A stretch of DNA of 64,000 nucleotides from Vibrio europaeus (GTDB taxonomy: Bacteria; Pseudomonadota; Gammaproteobacteria; Enterobacterales; Vibrionaceae), in assembly GCF_001695575.1 (NCBI RefSeq), contig NZ_LUAX01000007.1:1364001-1428000 (forward strand), written 5' to 3'. Of this stretch, positions 15,277-25,099 are shown piece by piece. The notes beneath the pieces are model-generated. The model ran no database searches and was not told where the DNA came from. It saw only the letters and a list, made by a program, of their open reading frames with translations. Positions within the stretch are counted from its first letter, which is position 1; each line of letters begins with the position of its first letter. The position numbers were made by a program, and so were the translations under genes.

Positions 15277-16422
15277 ATGACGACTAAGCCGTTACGTTGG
15301 TTACTACCTTTTATCATCTTAGGTGGTGCTTATGCTGGTTATTCAACAATAGCCTCTAGTGCGCCTGAAACTCTAGAAAGTAAACCTCCCAAGGCACCTC
15401 CAATCGTGAAAGTCTCGAAGGTTGCGTCGAGCGATCACAAAGTAGTAATTACTAGCCACGGAGAGCTTCAACCTGTTGAAGTCACTCAGCTTTCCGCTCA
15501 AGTATCCGGTGAGGTGGTTAGCTGGCATCCTAACTTTGTCGTCGGCGGAATTGTTAAGCGCGGCGAAGTGCTGTTTCGTATAGAGAGTGATAACTATCAA
15601 GCGGCAGTGCTCCAAGCTGAGGCGCAATTAGCGAGTGCTAGAGCGGCGTTAATCGAAGAGAAAGCAAAAGCTGAAGTAGCAAAACGTCAGGCTAAAAACC
15701 TACCGCAGAAACAGGTAACAGATCTGTACTTACGCAAACCTCAGCTACTTAGTGCTGATGCGCAGGTGAAGTCAGCCTTAGCTGCGCTTAAACGTGCAAA
15801 TCGCGATCTTGAAAACTGCAAGGTGGTCGCTCCCTATGATGCGTTAGTGGTGGCAAAAGATATTGGTGTGGGGCAATTCATCTCAGCGGGCGCTCACGTT
15901 GCGACACTTAACAATGTAGAAGCAGGAGAAATTCACATTCCTATCGCAGGGTTTGACAGTGCGTTCTTACCACAAGATTACGCAGGTATCCCAGCTCAAA
16001 TCATCCAGAGAGGCATCAGTAACATTCGCCGTGAAGGCAAGATCGACCGTGATTTAGGCGTGGTGGATAGCAGCACTCGAATGATCAACATGGTCGTTAG
16101 AGTCGATAACCCTTATGCAATTGATAGTGAACAAGCACCAATGAAGTTTGGTTCTTATGTCGAGGTTCAATTTGCTGGTAAAGAGTTAAAGCATATCTAT
16201 CGTCTTCCTCAGGAGCTTGTCAATAATCAGAAGGTTTGGGTTGTTAATGAGCAAAACCAGTTAGAGCCGCGCGTGGTCAACGTCTTGCGGGCAGAAAAAG
16301 AGTTCATGCTGATCAATCAAGGTTTAAGTGATGATGACCAAATCGTCTTGACTGTGCCTGAGTACCCGCAAAAAGGGCTGCAAGTAGAAGTCGCGGTTCA
16401 AGATAGTTCATCGGATATGTAG
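15277..16422 (+). CDS. RND efflux periplasmic adaptor (membrane fusion protein)
   Basis: A 381-residue adaptor with an N-terminal membrane anchor (WLLPFIILGGAYAGYSTIA), a barrel-lipoyl region (GEVVSWHPNFVVGGIVKRGEV read in part as VVGGIVKRGEVLFRI), a helical hairpin at about 90-140 and beta domains after it. ATG 15277 with AAGGA upstream is preferred to the GTG at 15199, which would hide the anchor. It links the inner-membrane pump encoded nine bases downstream to an outer-membrane channel. No channel gene is adjacent, so a shared TolC is likely. Confidence 0.9.
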   Translation: MTTKPLRWLLPFIILGGAYAGYSTIASSAPETLESKPPKAPPIVKVSKVASSDHKVVITSHGELQPVEVTQLSAQVSGEVVSWHPNFVVGGIVKRGEVLFRIESDNYQAAVLQAEAQLASARAALIEEKAKAEVAKRQAKNLPQKQVTDLYLRKPQLLSADAQVKSALAALKRANRDLENCKVVAPYDALVVAKDIGVGQFISAGAHVATLNNVEAGEIHIPIAGFDSAFLPQDYAGIPAQIIQRGISNIRREGKIDRDLGVVDSSTRMINMVVRVDNPYAIDSEQAPMKFGSYVEVQFAGKELKHIYRLPQELVNNQKVWVVNEQNQLEPRVVNVLRAEKEFMLINQGLSDDDQIVLTVPEYPQKGLQVEVAVQDSSSDM

Positions 16423-16431
16423 AGGCGAGTC

Positions 16432-19400
16432 ATGGAAGAGAACAAACAGAAAGGTTTGATCGCCTATTTTGCCAATAACTCTGTCGCGGCAAACTTGCTC
16501 ATGGCCTTTATATTGATCATTGGTACGGTGAGCTTCTTCTTTATCCAACGTCAGATGTTTCCCAATATTGAAGTGAACTACATCAATGTCAGTGCTCAGT
16601 ATCCGGGGGCTTCGCCGCAAGAGATTGAAGAAAGCATCCTGATCAAGTTAGAAGAGTCGCTCAAAGATGTTACGGGTATTAAAAAAGCCGTGTCTAGTGC
16701 TTATCGAGGCAGTGGCAACATTGAGCTTGAAATCGGCGTCGACGAAGATATTGATGCGGTGCTTGATAAAGTGAAACAGAAGGTCGATTCGACTTCTAAT
16801 TTCCCAGATGCAATGGAGCCGATTCAAGTTTACCAATATGAGTGGCGACAAGATGTTATTGAGATGGCGTTAGTTGGTGATAGAACCCTGCTAGAACTTA
16901 AGCCCATCGCTAAACAAATAGAAGATGAGCTTCTTCAACTAAATAACGTTGCTCTGGTAGAGCTCGGTGCACCGGAATATGAAATTGCTGTTGAAATAGA
17001 GCCTAGAGTTCTTCAAAAATACAGCCTGACACTCAATGACGTCAGTAAGGCAATCAAGCGCTACTCAGCGAACTACTCTGCTGGCGAAGTGAGAACCAAT
17101 GCCGGAATGATATCGGTTCGAATAGAGAACCAGTACTATAAAGGTGAAGAGTTCAGAGCCATTCCGGTCAAGATTGGCGCAAATGGCGGTAAGGTATTGT
17201 TGCAAGATATCGCAACGATCAAAGATGGATTTACGGAGGATGATAGATATTTCCGTTACTCTGGCCAAAACGCAATGTATCTCTCGGTTAAAGCAACCAA
17301 AGACCAAAATATGGTGACCGTTGCTGAGTCTGTCAAAGCCTACATCGAGCAGAAAAACCTAACATTGCCGTCTGACTTAAAGATCAAAACTCTGGTCGAT
17401 ATGACCTATTACCTTAACGCTCGCCTCGATATGATGCTCAAGAACCTACTACAAGGTGCAGTCTTGGTTGCACTCATGCTAAGTCTGTTCTTGCGCGTTA
17501 AGCTGGCCATGTGGGTGATGGTAGGGCTTCCGGTGTGTTTCTTGGGCGCGGTGATGATGATGCCTGCCATTGGTGTGAGCATAAACATTATTTCTTTGTT
17601 CGCCTTTATCATGGTGCTCGGTATTGTCGTTGATGATGCCATCGTCATTGGGGAGAGTGCCTACAGCGAAATTGAGAAAAGTGGAGGCGGTGTTGAGAAT
17701 GTGGTTCGTGGCGTAAAACGTGTCGCGACGCCGGCAACATTTGGTGTGCTTACGACTATGGCCGTGTTTGCACCATTTTTAATGTCAAAAGGTATAGAGC
17801 GTGCGTTCTTCTTTGGTATCGCTTCTATCGTGATTCTTTGCCTGTTCTTTAGTTTGATTGAGTCTAAGCTGATTTTGCCTTCGCATTTGGCACACGCTAA
17901 GTTTAAGCCCATCAAAAAAGGCAGTTGGCGAGATAGATTCAACACACGCTTTTTTGGTTTTATCAATGGACCTTACAAAAGAATTGTAAAGTGGTGTACC
18001 CACTGGCGTTGGAGTGTGTTTGCCACCTTTGTTGGCGTGTTAGCGATCACCGTCGCAATGGTCATGGCCAGTTACGTCAGAATCGTCCCATCACCGAAAG
18101 TGCCTCATGACTTTCCAAGCATTAAATTGGTCATGAATGACAATGTTTCCAGTGAGCAAACCATTGAAGCGCTGAAGTTAATTGAGTCGACGGTTTTAAC
18201 TATTGATCAAGAGATAGAGCAAGAAACGGGTCAGAAGATGATTCGTGACATTCTTACGTTCAGTCAGGGGAGAAAAGAAGGTCGACTTGTTATCCCGCTT
18301 GTCGATGAAGAGCTCAGACCGTTTAATACCTTCGAGCTTGCAAGGCGTTGGCGTGAGCGTATGCCAAGTATTCCGGGGCTTAAAATGCTCAATGTGTCCG
18401 ATAACGTCAATGACGACGAAAAGGGCGATGAGTTCGGTTTCCTACTCTATGGTTCTGATATCGAGAGTCTCAATTCGGCGGGACGTGAATTAATCCTCAA
18501 CTTGCAACAACAGAAGGGCTTGTTTGATATCTCGTCATCCATCGATTCTGGCAGTCAGGAAGTGTTACTTTCGCTCGCTCCAGTCGCATACGATCTAGGG
18601 TTAGACCTGTTTGATATTGCGACACAGGTGGGTGGTAGTTTCTATGGTGGTGAAGCGCAGCGAGTCTTACGCGATGGTGAAGAAATCAAAGTCATGGTTC
18701 GCTATCCGCAGTTAACCCGTGAGGCATTTTCTTCATTACGTTATGCAGTGATCACCACGCCTGAAGGCAAGAAAGTTATGCTAGGCGATGTGGTGGAGAT
18801 TAACCAGAAACCGGGTGTCAGCAGTATACGACGTGAGGGGGGCTATCGAAGTGTGTATGTTTATGGCTCGATTGATGAAGAACTTGTCGAACCGAACCAA
18901 ATCGTCGAGCAAATTAATAGCGAGGTCATTCCTGATATTCTGACTGCTTACCCAGGCGTTAAAAGCGAATTGGGCGGAACAATCGAAGAGCAGCAAGCTC
19001 AACAAGACGAGCAAATCATCTTCTTTATCGCAGGTATGATTATTGTGTACATACTGCTAGCTGTCCCGCTAAAGAGTTACACTCAGCCATTAATCATCAT
19101 GTCGGTGATTCCATTTAGCCTAACAGGGGCGATATGGGGGCACTATTGGTTTGGCTTAGATCTCAGCATGATGTCGACATTCGGTCTTATTGCAGCGGCA
19201 GGTGTTGTGGTTAACGACTCTTTGGTTATGACTGATTACGTCAACCAAGTAAGAGTACGCGGAGTAGCAATTAAAGAAGCGGTCATCGAAGCAGGATGTG
19301 CTCGTTTCCGAGCGATTACGCTGACTTCAATCACTACCTTTGTTGGTGTACTGCCGATCATGTTTGAAACAAGTCTGCAGGCGAAGTTTGTTATCCCAAT

Positions 19401-19557
19401 GGCGGTTGCACTTGGCTTTGCGGTGCTGTTTGCTACCTTGTTAACCCTGATACTAGTACCGTGTTTGTATTTAATGTTGGAAGATATCAAAGGGATATTT
19501 GCAAGGTTAAAAAGGCTGATAACGCGAAACAAAAGCCAAACTGAAATCTTGTCCTAA
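16432..19557 (+). CDS. RND efflux pump, inner-membrane permease
   Basis: A 1041-residue permease with the duplicated RND layout: helix, large periplasmic loop with GASPQEIEESI, a helix bundle containing GIVVDDAIVIGES (the paired Asp of the proton relay), a second large loop and a final bundle with GVVVNDSLVMTDY. It should be a proton-driven exporter forming a tripartite pump with the adaptor upstream. The early region (PNIEVNYINVSAQYPGASP) places it in the HAE1-like group but drugs or other substrates cannot be read. Followed by a strong terminator. Confidence 0.93.
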   Translation: MEENKQKGLIAYFANNSVAANLLMAFILIIGTVSFFFIQRQMFPNIEVNYINVSAQYPGASPQEIEESILIKLEESLKDVTGIKKAVSSAYRGSGNIELEIGVDEDIDAVLDKVKQKVDSTSNFPDAMEPIQVYQYEWRQDVIEMALVGDRTLLELKPIAKQIEDELLQLNNVALVELGAPEYEIAVEIEPRVLQKYSLTLNDVSKAIKRYSANYSAGEVRTNAGMISVRIENQYYKGEEFRAIPVKIGANGGKVLLQDIATIKDGFTEDDRYFRYSGQNAMYLSVKATKDQNMVTVAESVKAYIEQKNLTLPSDLKIKTLVDMTYYLNARLDMMLKNLLQGAVLVALMLSLFLRVKLAMWVMVGLPVCFLGAVMMMPAIGVSINIISLFAFIMVLGIVVDDAIVIGESAYSEIEKSGGGVENVVRGVKRVATPATFGVLTTMAVFAPFLMSKGIERAFFFGIASIVILCLFFSLIESKLILPSHLAHAKFKPIKKGSWRDRFNTRFFGFINGPYKRIVKWCTHWRWSVFATFVGVLAITVAMVMASYVRIVPSPKVPHDFPSIKLVMNDNVSSEQTIEALKLIESTVLTIDQEIEQETGQKMIRDILTFSQGRKEGRLVIPLVDEELRPFNTFELARRWRERMPSIPGLKMLNVSDNVNDDEKGDEFGFLLYGSDIESLNSAGRELILNLQQQKGLFDISSSIDSGSQEVLLSLAPVAYDLGLDLFDIATQVGGSFYGGEAQRVLRDGEEIKVMVRYPQLTREAFSSLRYAVITTPEGKKVMLGDVVEINQKPGVSSIRREGGYRSVYVYGSIDEELVEPNQIVEQINSEVIPDILTAYPGVKSELGGTIEEQQAQQDEQIIFFIAGMIIVYILLAVPLKSYTQPLIIMSVIPFSLTGAIWGHYWFGLDLSMMSTFGLIAAAGVVVNDSLVMTDYVNQVRVRGVAIKEAVIEAGCARFRAITLTSITTFVGVLPIMFETSLQAKFVIPMAVALGFAVLFATLLTLILVPCLYLMLEDIKGIFARLKRLITRNKSQTEILS

Positions 19558-19563
19558 CGTAAG

Positions 19564-19586
19564 AAGCGGGTCGAAGTGACCCGCTT
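19564..19586 (+). terminator. Terminator between the two convergent RND operons
   Basis: AAGCGGGTC / GACCCGCTT hairpin with a short loop and seven T on the plus strand. It lacks a T-run for the minus-strand operon. Confidence 0.88.
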
Positions 19587-19595
19587 TTTTTGTAC

Positions 19596-22500
19596 CTAAA
19601 TTTCTTCGTGCTTATGAACCAATCCAAAGTCTGCGAGGACGGCATAGGCGGCTGGAATCATAAACAGCACCAGTAAGGTTGAGGCGAAGATACCAAATAC
19701 AATCGAGATAACCAAAGGCTGAATAACCTGAGCCTGCAAGCTAGTTTCCGTCAATAGCGGGAGCAAACCTGCTGCGGTTGTCATTGAGGTCAGGAAGACG
19801 GCTCTAAAGCGTTCTCTACTCGCTTTAACCACAGAGTCATGAACACTATCGCCTTCATCAACGTGATGGCGTATGTATTGAACGAGTAGGATCGAGTCGT
19901 TTACAACGATACCCGCCAAAGAGACAAAGCCCATCATGCTAGGCATGCTGAGTGAGTGACCCAGAAGAATATGCCCCCAAACCACACCTATAAACGCCAA
20001 TGGTATGGCTAACATAACAACGACAGGTTCTAGGTAGCTACGGAACTGATAACTCAGTATCGCGAATACACCGAACAGACCAAGTAAGAAACCTTTACCC
20101 ATTGAGGCGCCTGTTTCGGCGGCATCTTTTGCTTCCCCTTCAAAGTCGAAGCGCAAGCCCGGATACTTGGCTGTTAACTTAGGGGCTTCGTCACGCTGGA
20201 ACTGAGCAATAATGGCGGTTGAGTTCGCTTTGGTATTGTCAACGTCACCAAACACGCTAATGGTTCTTAAACCGTCGATACGTTGAATTCGCACATAGTT
20301 ACGCTGGAAATCTAGTGTCGCGATCGTTGCAAGCGGAATTTGGCTTCCATCAGACATAATGATAGGGAAGTTCGCCAATTGCTGCAGATCGCCTGCTTGC
20401 ACTTTGTCTAAACGCACTTCGATAGAGATGTTTTCAACACCCACTTGAATCTCGTCTGCGGTTTGTCCAAAAAAGGCTGCGCGAAGTTGATTGGCGATCA
20501 GTTGTCCATTGATACCATACGTTTCTGCGCCCGGACGAAGCTTGACGAGTACTTCTTCTTTACCCATGCGCATATCATCGAGCACACCGTGGACACCATC
20601 AAACTCATTCAGGTACTGCTGAATATCAATCGAAGCAGCTTTTAGCGCATCGAGGTCGTCGTGCTTAGCACGTATCTCAATCGCTCGTCCGCCCGGTCCC
20701 ATTGTCGGCTGTTTAAAGACCAGAGAAATAGGATCAGCCAATTCACCGATCTCTTGTCGCCAAGCCGCAATAAAGTCGTCAATAATGGTGTTACGGCTTT
20801 CTGCACCGAGTAAATCGAGTCTTACCGTCGCAATATGAGGGCCAGATTCGTTGGCATCCGCATTTGCGTTAAACTGACTGGTAATGTGTTGAATGAGAGG
20901 AACTCCGTTTTCAACCTTTTCAGTCCACTCTTTATCTAACTTTTGCGCAGACGCAACAATTCTATCTACTACAGCCTCGGTTTGAGCCAAAGATGAACCA
21001 GGAGGAAGAATGATGCGAGCTTCTGCTATGTCTCCGTCTAACTCCGGGAATGGTTGGAACTTAAGCAATCCACCCGCTATTGTCGCGACCGAGATAAGAA
21101 GTAGCGCAACGACACCACCTAAGAAGGCATAGCGAAACTCAACAACTTTCTCGACTGCGTTAACTAGAGTGGTGTTTCTAAAGTGTTCAAATCCATCGAG
21201 CAGTTTCTTCTTAAACTTCGCTGGTGGCTTCTCTTTTTTCTCTTTATGTAGGGAGTGAGAGAGGTGATTCGGAAGAATTAGGAAGGCTTCGACTAAGCTC
21301 AGCGTTAACACCAAAATTAATACTTGAGGGACGGCTTTTAGCACGGCGCCCATTTCGCCTTGCAAGAATAACAGACTGCCGAAGATACAGACTGTGGTTA
21401 AGAAAGAAGAGATAACGCCCGGGAGCACTTTCTTCACGCCTTTAATCACCGCATTGTCGACGTCTTCACCTCTGTCTAAGTGAGCCGCGATTGACTCTGC
21501 AATAACGATTGCATCATCCATCATAATACCGATCGCCATCAGCAGACCGACTAAAGACATGATATTGATGGAAAGACCCAACTGCGCCATCAGGAACAAA
21601 CCACCAAGGAAAGCGACAGGCAAGCCAGCAGCAACCCAGAAAGAGTAGCGCAAACTAAAGAATAGCCACATAGTCGCGAAGACAAGAATAATACCCTGCC
21701 AACCGTTACTTACCATCATGGTTAAGCGATCCCAAAGCACAGAAGAGAGATCGTTGGTCAGCTCTAATTTGACGCCATCCGGCGCGATAGCTTGTTGCTC
21801 TTCGACAAATTGAGCCACACGCTCTTTAATCCGTAACGCATCATCCTCTTTGTTCTTACTCACTTTAAGCAGGGCAGAAGGGTGTCCATCGAATAATACC
21901 TTCTGCTCATCGAGCTCAAAGCGATCTGTGATGGTCGCAATATCTTTAAGGCGAATCAGTGAGCCGTTTGGACCAGAGCCGACGACAATACTTTCCAGTT
22001 GCTGCGGTGTAATGCGTCTTTCATCAAAGCGGATTAGAAAGTTTTTGTCTGGCGTCTCAACATTACCACTCGGTAGCTTGATGTTCTGGCGGCCAATTTG
22101 CGTCGCAATATCACCAACACTCAAGCCTAACTGACGCATTGCTTGAGAGTCTAACTCGACGCGAAACTGGTGATCAGAAAAACCAGCCACATCAACAAGA
22201 GATACGTCATAGTCGAGCTTTAAAGTTCGTTTAAGCTGTTCAGCGTAGGCTTTAAGCTCAGGCCATGTGGTATCGGCAGTGATAGCGACATCGACAACAG
22301 GTTCGTTCCAATCGAGTTCTTGGACAACTGGAGACTCGATTTCTTGTGGGAAGTCATTGATGGAGTTGATCTGCGTTTGAACATCAACAAGCATACGACC
22401 GATGTCTGCTTTCTCGTTCAGTTTAAGGATCAGTCTCGCAGAGCCCTCAATTGCCTCACACTGGGTCTCTTCGATGTTGGCAAGACCATCGACTGCATCT

Positions 22501-22697
22501 TCCATTCGAACACAGATGCTTTCTTCCACTTCTTGCGGTGAAGCACCCGGGTAAACGACGCCCGCCATGATGTAGGGAGGATCAAATTCAGGGAAGGTTT
22601 CCCTTTTGATATTGGGCAGCGATGTAATACCTAAAACGAGCAAACCGAGCATCAGCAAGTTGGCTGCTGTCGGGTGTTTAGCGAAGAATCGAATCAT
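19596..22697 (-). CDS. RND efflux pump, inner-membrane permease (second system)
   Basis: A 1033-residue permease with full RND architecture: PNIKRETFPEFDPPYIMA near the start, MDDAIVIAES for the aspartate pair, and GIVVNDSILLVQY in the second half. It forms the last gene of the tetR-adaptor-pump operon; its ATG overlaps the adaptor stop by four bases. The two RND pumps in this window point at each other but differ strongly in sequence, so they are not a recent duplication. The substrate is unknown. Confidence 0.93.
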   Translation of the reverse strand: MIRFFAKHPTAANLLMLGLLVLGITSLPNIKRETFPEFDPPYIMAGVVYPGASPQEVEESICVRMEDAVDGLANIEETQCEAIEGSARLILKLNEKADIGRMLVDVQTQINSINDFPQEIESPVVQELDWNEPVVDVAITADTTWPELKAYAEQLKRTLKLDYDVSLVDVAGFSDHQFRVELDSQAMRQLGLSVGDIATQIGRQNIKLPSGNVETPDKNFLIRFDERRITPQQLESIVVGSGPNGSLIRLKDIATITDRFELDEQKVLFDGHPSALLKVSKNKEDDALRIKERVAQFVEEQQAIAPDGVKLELTNDLSSVLWDRLTMMVSNGWQGIILVFATMWLFFSLRYSFWVAAGLPVAFLGGLFLMAQLGLSINIMSLVGLLMAIGIMMDDAIVIAESIAAHLDRGEDVDNAVIKGVKKVLPGVISSFLTTVCIFGSLLFLQGEMGAVLKAVPQVLILVLTLSLVEAFLILPNHLSHSLHKEKKEKPPAKFKKKLLDGFEHFRNTTLVNAVEKVVEFRYAFLGGVVALLLISVATIAGGLLKFQPFPELDGDIAEARIILPPGSSLAQTEAVVDRIVASAQKLDKEWTEKVENGVPLIQHITSQFNANADANESGPHIATVRLDLLGAESRNTIIDDFIAAWRQEIGELADPISLVFKQPTMGPGGRAIEIRAKHDDLDALKAASIDIQQYLNEFDGVHGVLDDMRMGKEEVLVKLRPGAETYGINGQLIANQLRAAFFGQTADEIQVGVENISIEVRLDKVQAGDLQQLANFPIIMSDGSQIPLATIATLDFQRNYVRIQRIDGLRTISVFGDVDNTKANSTAIIAQFQRDEAPKLTAKYPGLRFDFEGEAKDAAETGASMGKGFLLGLFGVFAILSYQFRSYLEPVVVMLAIPLAFIGVVWGHILLGHSLSMPSMMGFVSLAGIVVNDSILLVQYIRHHVDEGDSVHDSVVKASRERFRAVFLTSMTTAAGLLPLLTETSLQAQVIQPLVISIVFGIFASTLLVLFMIPAAYAVLADFGLVHKHEEI

Positions 22698-24013
22698 TGC
22701 GCTGACTCCTCTTTAGTCACCGTTGCTTCTTTAAGCAGCATGCCATTGATAGCAGGGAGTAGATCATTCAGGATTAGCTTGTCACCTTGGCTCAGGTCAC
22801 CATCAATAATGACTTGATTGTCACGGCGGTAAAGGACGGTGACAGGTTTGATAGCTAGCTTATTGGCTTCATCCATTAGGTAGATTTTGTCGCCATGAAG
22901 TGCACGCTCAGGAATCACCCAGCTTGGATTTGCTTGTCCTTCGATAAACGCACGTACAAACATCCCATTCACGAGTGGGGGGACGCTGTTAGGGTTTAGA
23001 TTGCGGTAGTCTTGCTGAATCTCCAATATAACCCCAGCAGTCGCTTGATTGGGGTCAACAGTTTCACTGATTCGGCTAACCTTTGCAGGCCAAGTTGCCT
23101 TCATATTACCGCTGCTCAGTTCAATACTGGCATTGATAAAGGTCATGTCGGGTTGAGGGATACCAGACTCATCACGATTGAACTCACCTAAGCTTGACGC
23201 AAGGGTATGCATATCATGAATTGAAAGTTGGGCTTCTACTTCCATCACATCCATACCGTGCGCTGTGACCATGGTTTGCTGTAGATTCACCACCTGATTT
23301 TGTTCAATATCAACGGCGGCAATGCGTAAGTCGTAAGGCAGCTTGATGATGGTTTTCTCTAACGAGCGGTGTGCCTCTTCAACCTTAGAGGTGTTGACCT
23401 TGACTAAGGCTTCAGCGACTCGTTTTTCATCGGGCATCAATCCGATTTGGTTTTCGATATCGAGTACCAGTTTACGTTGGGATAAAGCACTTTGTTCTTG
23501 CTGATCAACATTAGATTGCGAAGTGAGCCCTTTTTTGCGCAGGTTCTGTTTACGTTGTAGCTCTTTGTTTGAGATCACCAGACGATTGCTTTCAATTTTG
23601 AGTGTCTGTTTAAGGTTATCTTCTTCTTGGTAAAGCTTAGCTAAAGAGGTTTGAGCAGATTTGAGGTCAGCTTGAGCTTGTACCAGTTTCAACTCGTAAT
23701 CGAGTGGGTCGATACGCAGAATTTCCGTCCCAGCTTGAAGCACTTGTCCTTTCTCTAGCCTTGGGTGGCGATAAACGACTTTGCCCGTCACTTCCGCTAT
23801 CGCTTTCCATTCGATTTTTGGCGCAACTTTACCAAAACCGATCGCTTTAGGTGCCATTGCGCGCAACTCTAAAGGTGTAGTTTCGACCAATCGCGCTCGG
23901 TCACCCGCGGGTTTAACCGGTAGATCCGGCTTCATTTTTACGGCTAACACTAAGGCGATGACGCCAACGGCTAGCGCTGGAAAAAACAGTAGCTTCTTAT
24001 TCATTTTCATCAT
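22694..24013 (-). CDS. RND efflux periplasmic adaptor (second system)
   Basis: A 439-residue adaptor with an N-terminal anchor (KLLFFPALAVGVIALVLAV), a split lipoyl domain (GKVVYRHPRLEKGQVL), a long coiled-coil hairpin at about 115-205 rich in Gln, Lys and Glu, and beta domains at the end. The long hairpin is larger than in the first system. Both ends overlap neighbours by four bases (ATGA), so the three genes are translationally coupled. AGGA precedes the ATG. Confidence 0.9.
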   Translation of the reverse strand: MMKMNKKLLFFPALAVGVIALVLAVKMKPDLPVKPAGDRARLVETTPLELRAMAPKAIGFGKVAPKIEWKAIAEVTGKVVYRHPRLEKGQVLQAGTEILRIDPLDYELKLVQAQADLKSAQTSLAKLYQEEDNLKQTLKIESNRLVISNKELQRKQNLRKKGLTSQSNVDQQEQSALSQRKLVLDIENQIGLMPDEKRVAEALVKVNTSKVEEAHRSLEKTIIKLPYDLRIAAVDIEQNQVVNLQQTMVTAHGMDVMEVEAQLSIHDMHTLASSLGEFNRDESGIPQPDMTFINASIELSSGNMKATWPAKVSRISETVDPNQATAGVILEIQQDYRNLNPNSVPPLVNGMFVRAFIEGQANPSWVIPERALHGDKIYLMDEANKLAIKPVTVLYRRDNQVIIDGDLSQGDKLILNDLLPAINGMLLKEATVTKEESAQ

Positions 24014-24666
24014 TGTTGTTCCTGCTGGTCGTTGGAGGTAAGAAATCCATGTGTCATTAATTTGATATTGTGTTCAAACAGTTGGTTGAGAAACTCTTCA
24101 TTAAGCTCAATCCCGTGCACGGCAAGTAAGGCTGGGGGAGCAATAAAAGGAAAGACCATCAAGCTAATATAAGAGACTTTACATAGCTTGGGGTCTGCAT
24201 CTGGCCTAAGCACCTTGCTATCTACAAGCTTTTCAAACATCACCATTTGCATTGGCTGGCTGATGTCGAAAAAGACCTTTTCTAGTAATTTCCTTTGTGT
24301 ATCAGAGGCGTCCATATGCATAACTTGAGCAACTAAGCGGGGAAACTGAGGCACTTTGATCATTTCGCGATAATAGGTTCGCATAATATCGAGAAAGTTC
24401 TTTTGTGAGCTGTCTTTAACTAGAATGTCCATCTGCTGTTTCATTGGCGCGAGGGTTTCTCGCAACATGGTTTCGAACAGACCTTCTTTATTGCCAAAGT
24501 AGTAACGGATCATTGCTACGTTTACGCCCGCTCGATTGGCAACAAGGCGCGTTGAAACCTTGTCATAAGGCATAACTGTAAAGAGTTCGCGAGCGTGATG
24601 AATCAAATTTTGCCGAGCGTCAATGCTGTCACTGGGACGACCCGCTTTTCTCGTTGTCGTTGCCAC
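24010..24666 (-). CDS. TetR/AcrR-family regulator of the RND operon
   Basis: A 218-residue regulator with the TetR helix-turn-helix near the N-terminus (VSTRLVANRAGVNVAMIRYYFGNKEGL) recognised in parts by the RYYFGNKEGLF recognition helix. The C-terminal ligand domain is unlike known regulators by eye. It is the first gene of the operon, four bases overlapping the adaptor, a layout typical of autoregulated repressors induced by the pump substrate. The upstream region contains two copies of ATTCGAT within 40 bases that may belong to its operator. Confidence 0.9.
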   Translation of the reverse strand: MATTTRKAGRPSDSIDARQNLIHHARELFTVMPYDKVSTRLVANRAGVNVAMIRYYFGNKEGLFETMLRETLAPMKQQMDILVKDSSQKNFLDIMRTYYREMIKVPQFPRLVAQVMHMDASDTQRKLLEKVFFDISQPMQMVMFEKLVDSKVLRPDADPKLCKVSYISLMVFPFIAPPALLAVHGIELNEEFLNQLFEHNIKLMTHGFLTSNDQQEQQ

Positions 24667-24801
24667 GCTTATTACCTCAAAAATTAAACATTCGATTAAT
24701 TATAGAGTGCATGCTAAGTATTCGATATGACTTAAATTAATCAATATTTAAACAAGTGATTAATTAGTGGGCTTGTTGAGATAAGCAAAAATAGTGGACA
24801 G

Positions 24802-24919
24802 AAAAATGCCCGCATAGCAGCTACTAAGCGGGCGAAAAGTCAAAAATAGTTGTTGTATATTTGGAAGTTGTTGGTTCTATATCCATATCTGAGCTGTTAT
24901 GAAGAATCTGTGGTTATTA
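24802..24919 (-). ncRNA. Candidate small RNA with its own terminator
   Basis: On the minus strand a -10 TATAAA (24927-24932) with a weak -35 (TTAAGC) would start a transcript near 24919. It would end in a hairpin GCCCGC/GCGGGC (24808-24833) followed by ATTTTT. No gene on that strand lies upstream to explain the terminator. The body is A/C-rich and mostly unpaired. Confidence 0.35.
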
Positions 24920-25023
24920 GCAGTTCTTTATATCAGTGTAACCAATGCTGCTTAAGTTAACACTTTTGTCATGAACTGATAATTATTAAAAGTGCAAAGA
25001 TAATTTTCAATTATGAAATGCAC

Positions 25024-25043
25024 GGGCTACAACTAGAAAGCCC
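25024..25043 (+). terminator. Possible plus-strand terminator of unknown transcript
   Basis: Short stem GGGCT / AGCCC with a ten-base loop followed by CTTTTTG, ahead of the promoter of the DUF6559-like gene. No upstream plus-strand gene is seen. Confidence 0.35.
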
Positions 25044-25099
25044 CTTTTTGAAGTAAGCTTCGTGCTATAGTGTTGGCAAATCAAGTAGTACAGGTATCG

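Larger units (their letters stand above)
24667..25099. other. Regulatory interval between tetR and the DUF6559-like gene
   Basis: This AT-rich gap of about 430 bases contains the tetR promoter side with two ATTCGAT copies (about 24691 and 24722), a minus-strand hairpin with T-run at 24808-24833, a plus-strand hairpin at 25024-25043, and an extended -10 (TGCTATAGT, ending at about 25070) for the gene at 25100. No coding region longer than trivial was seen. Confidence 0.5.

Noticed and set aside
17409..18003. Several minus-strand ORFs inside the RND pump gene
   Set aside because: They are shadows of a well-conserved plus-strand gene and have no family resemblance.
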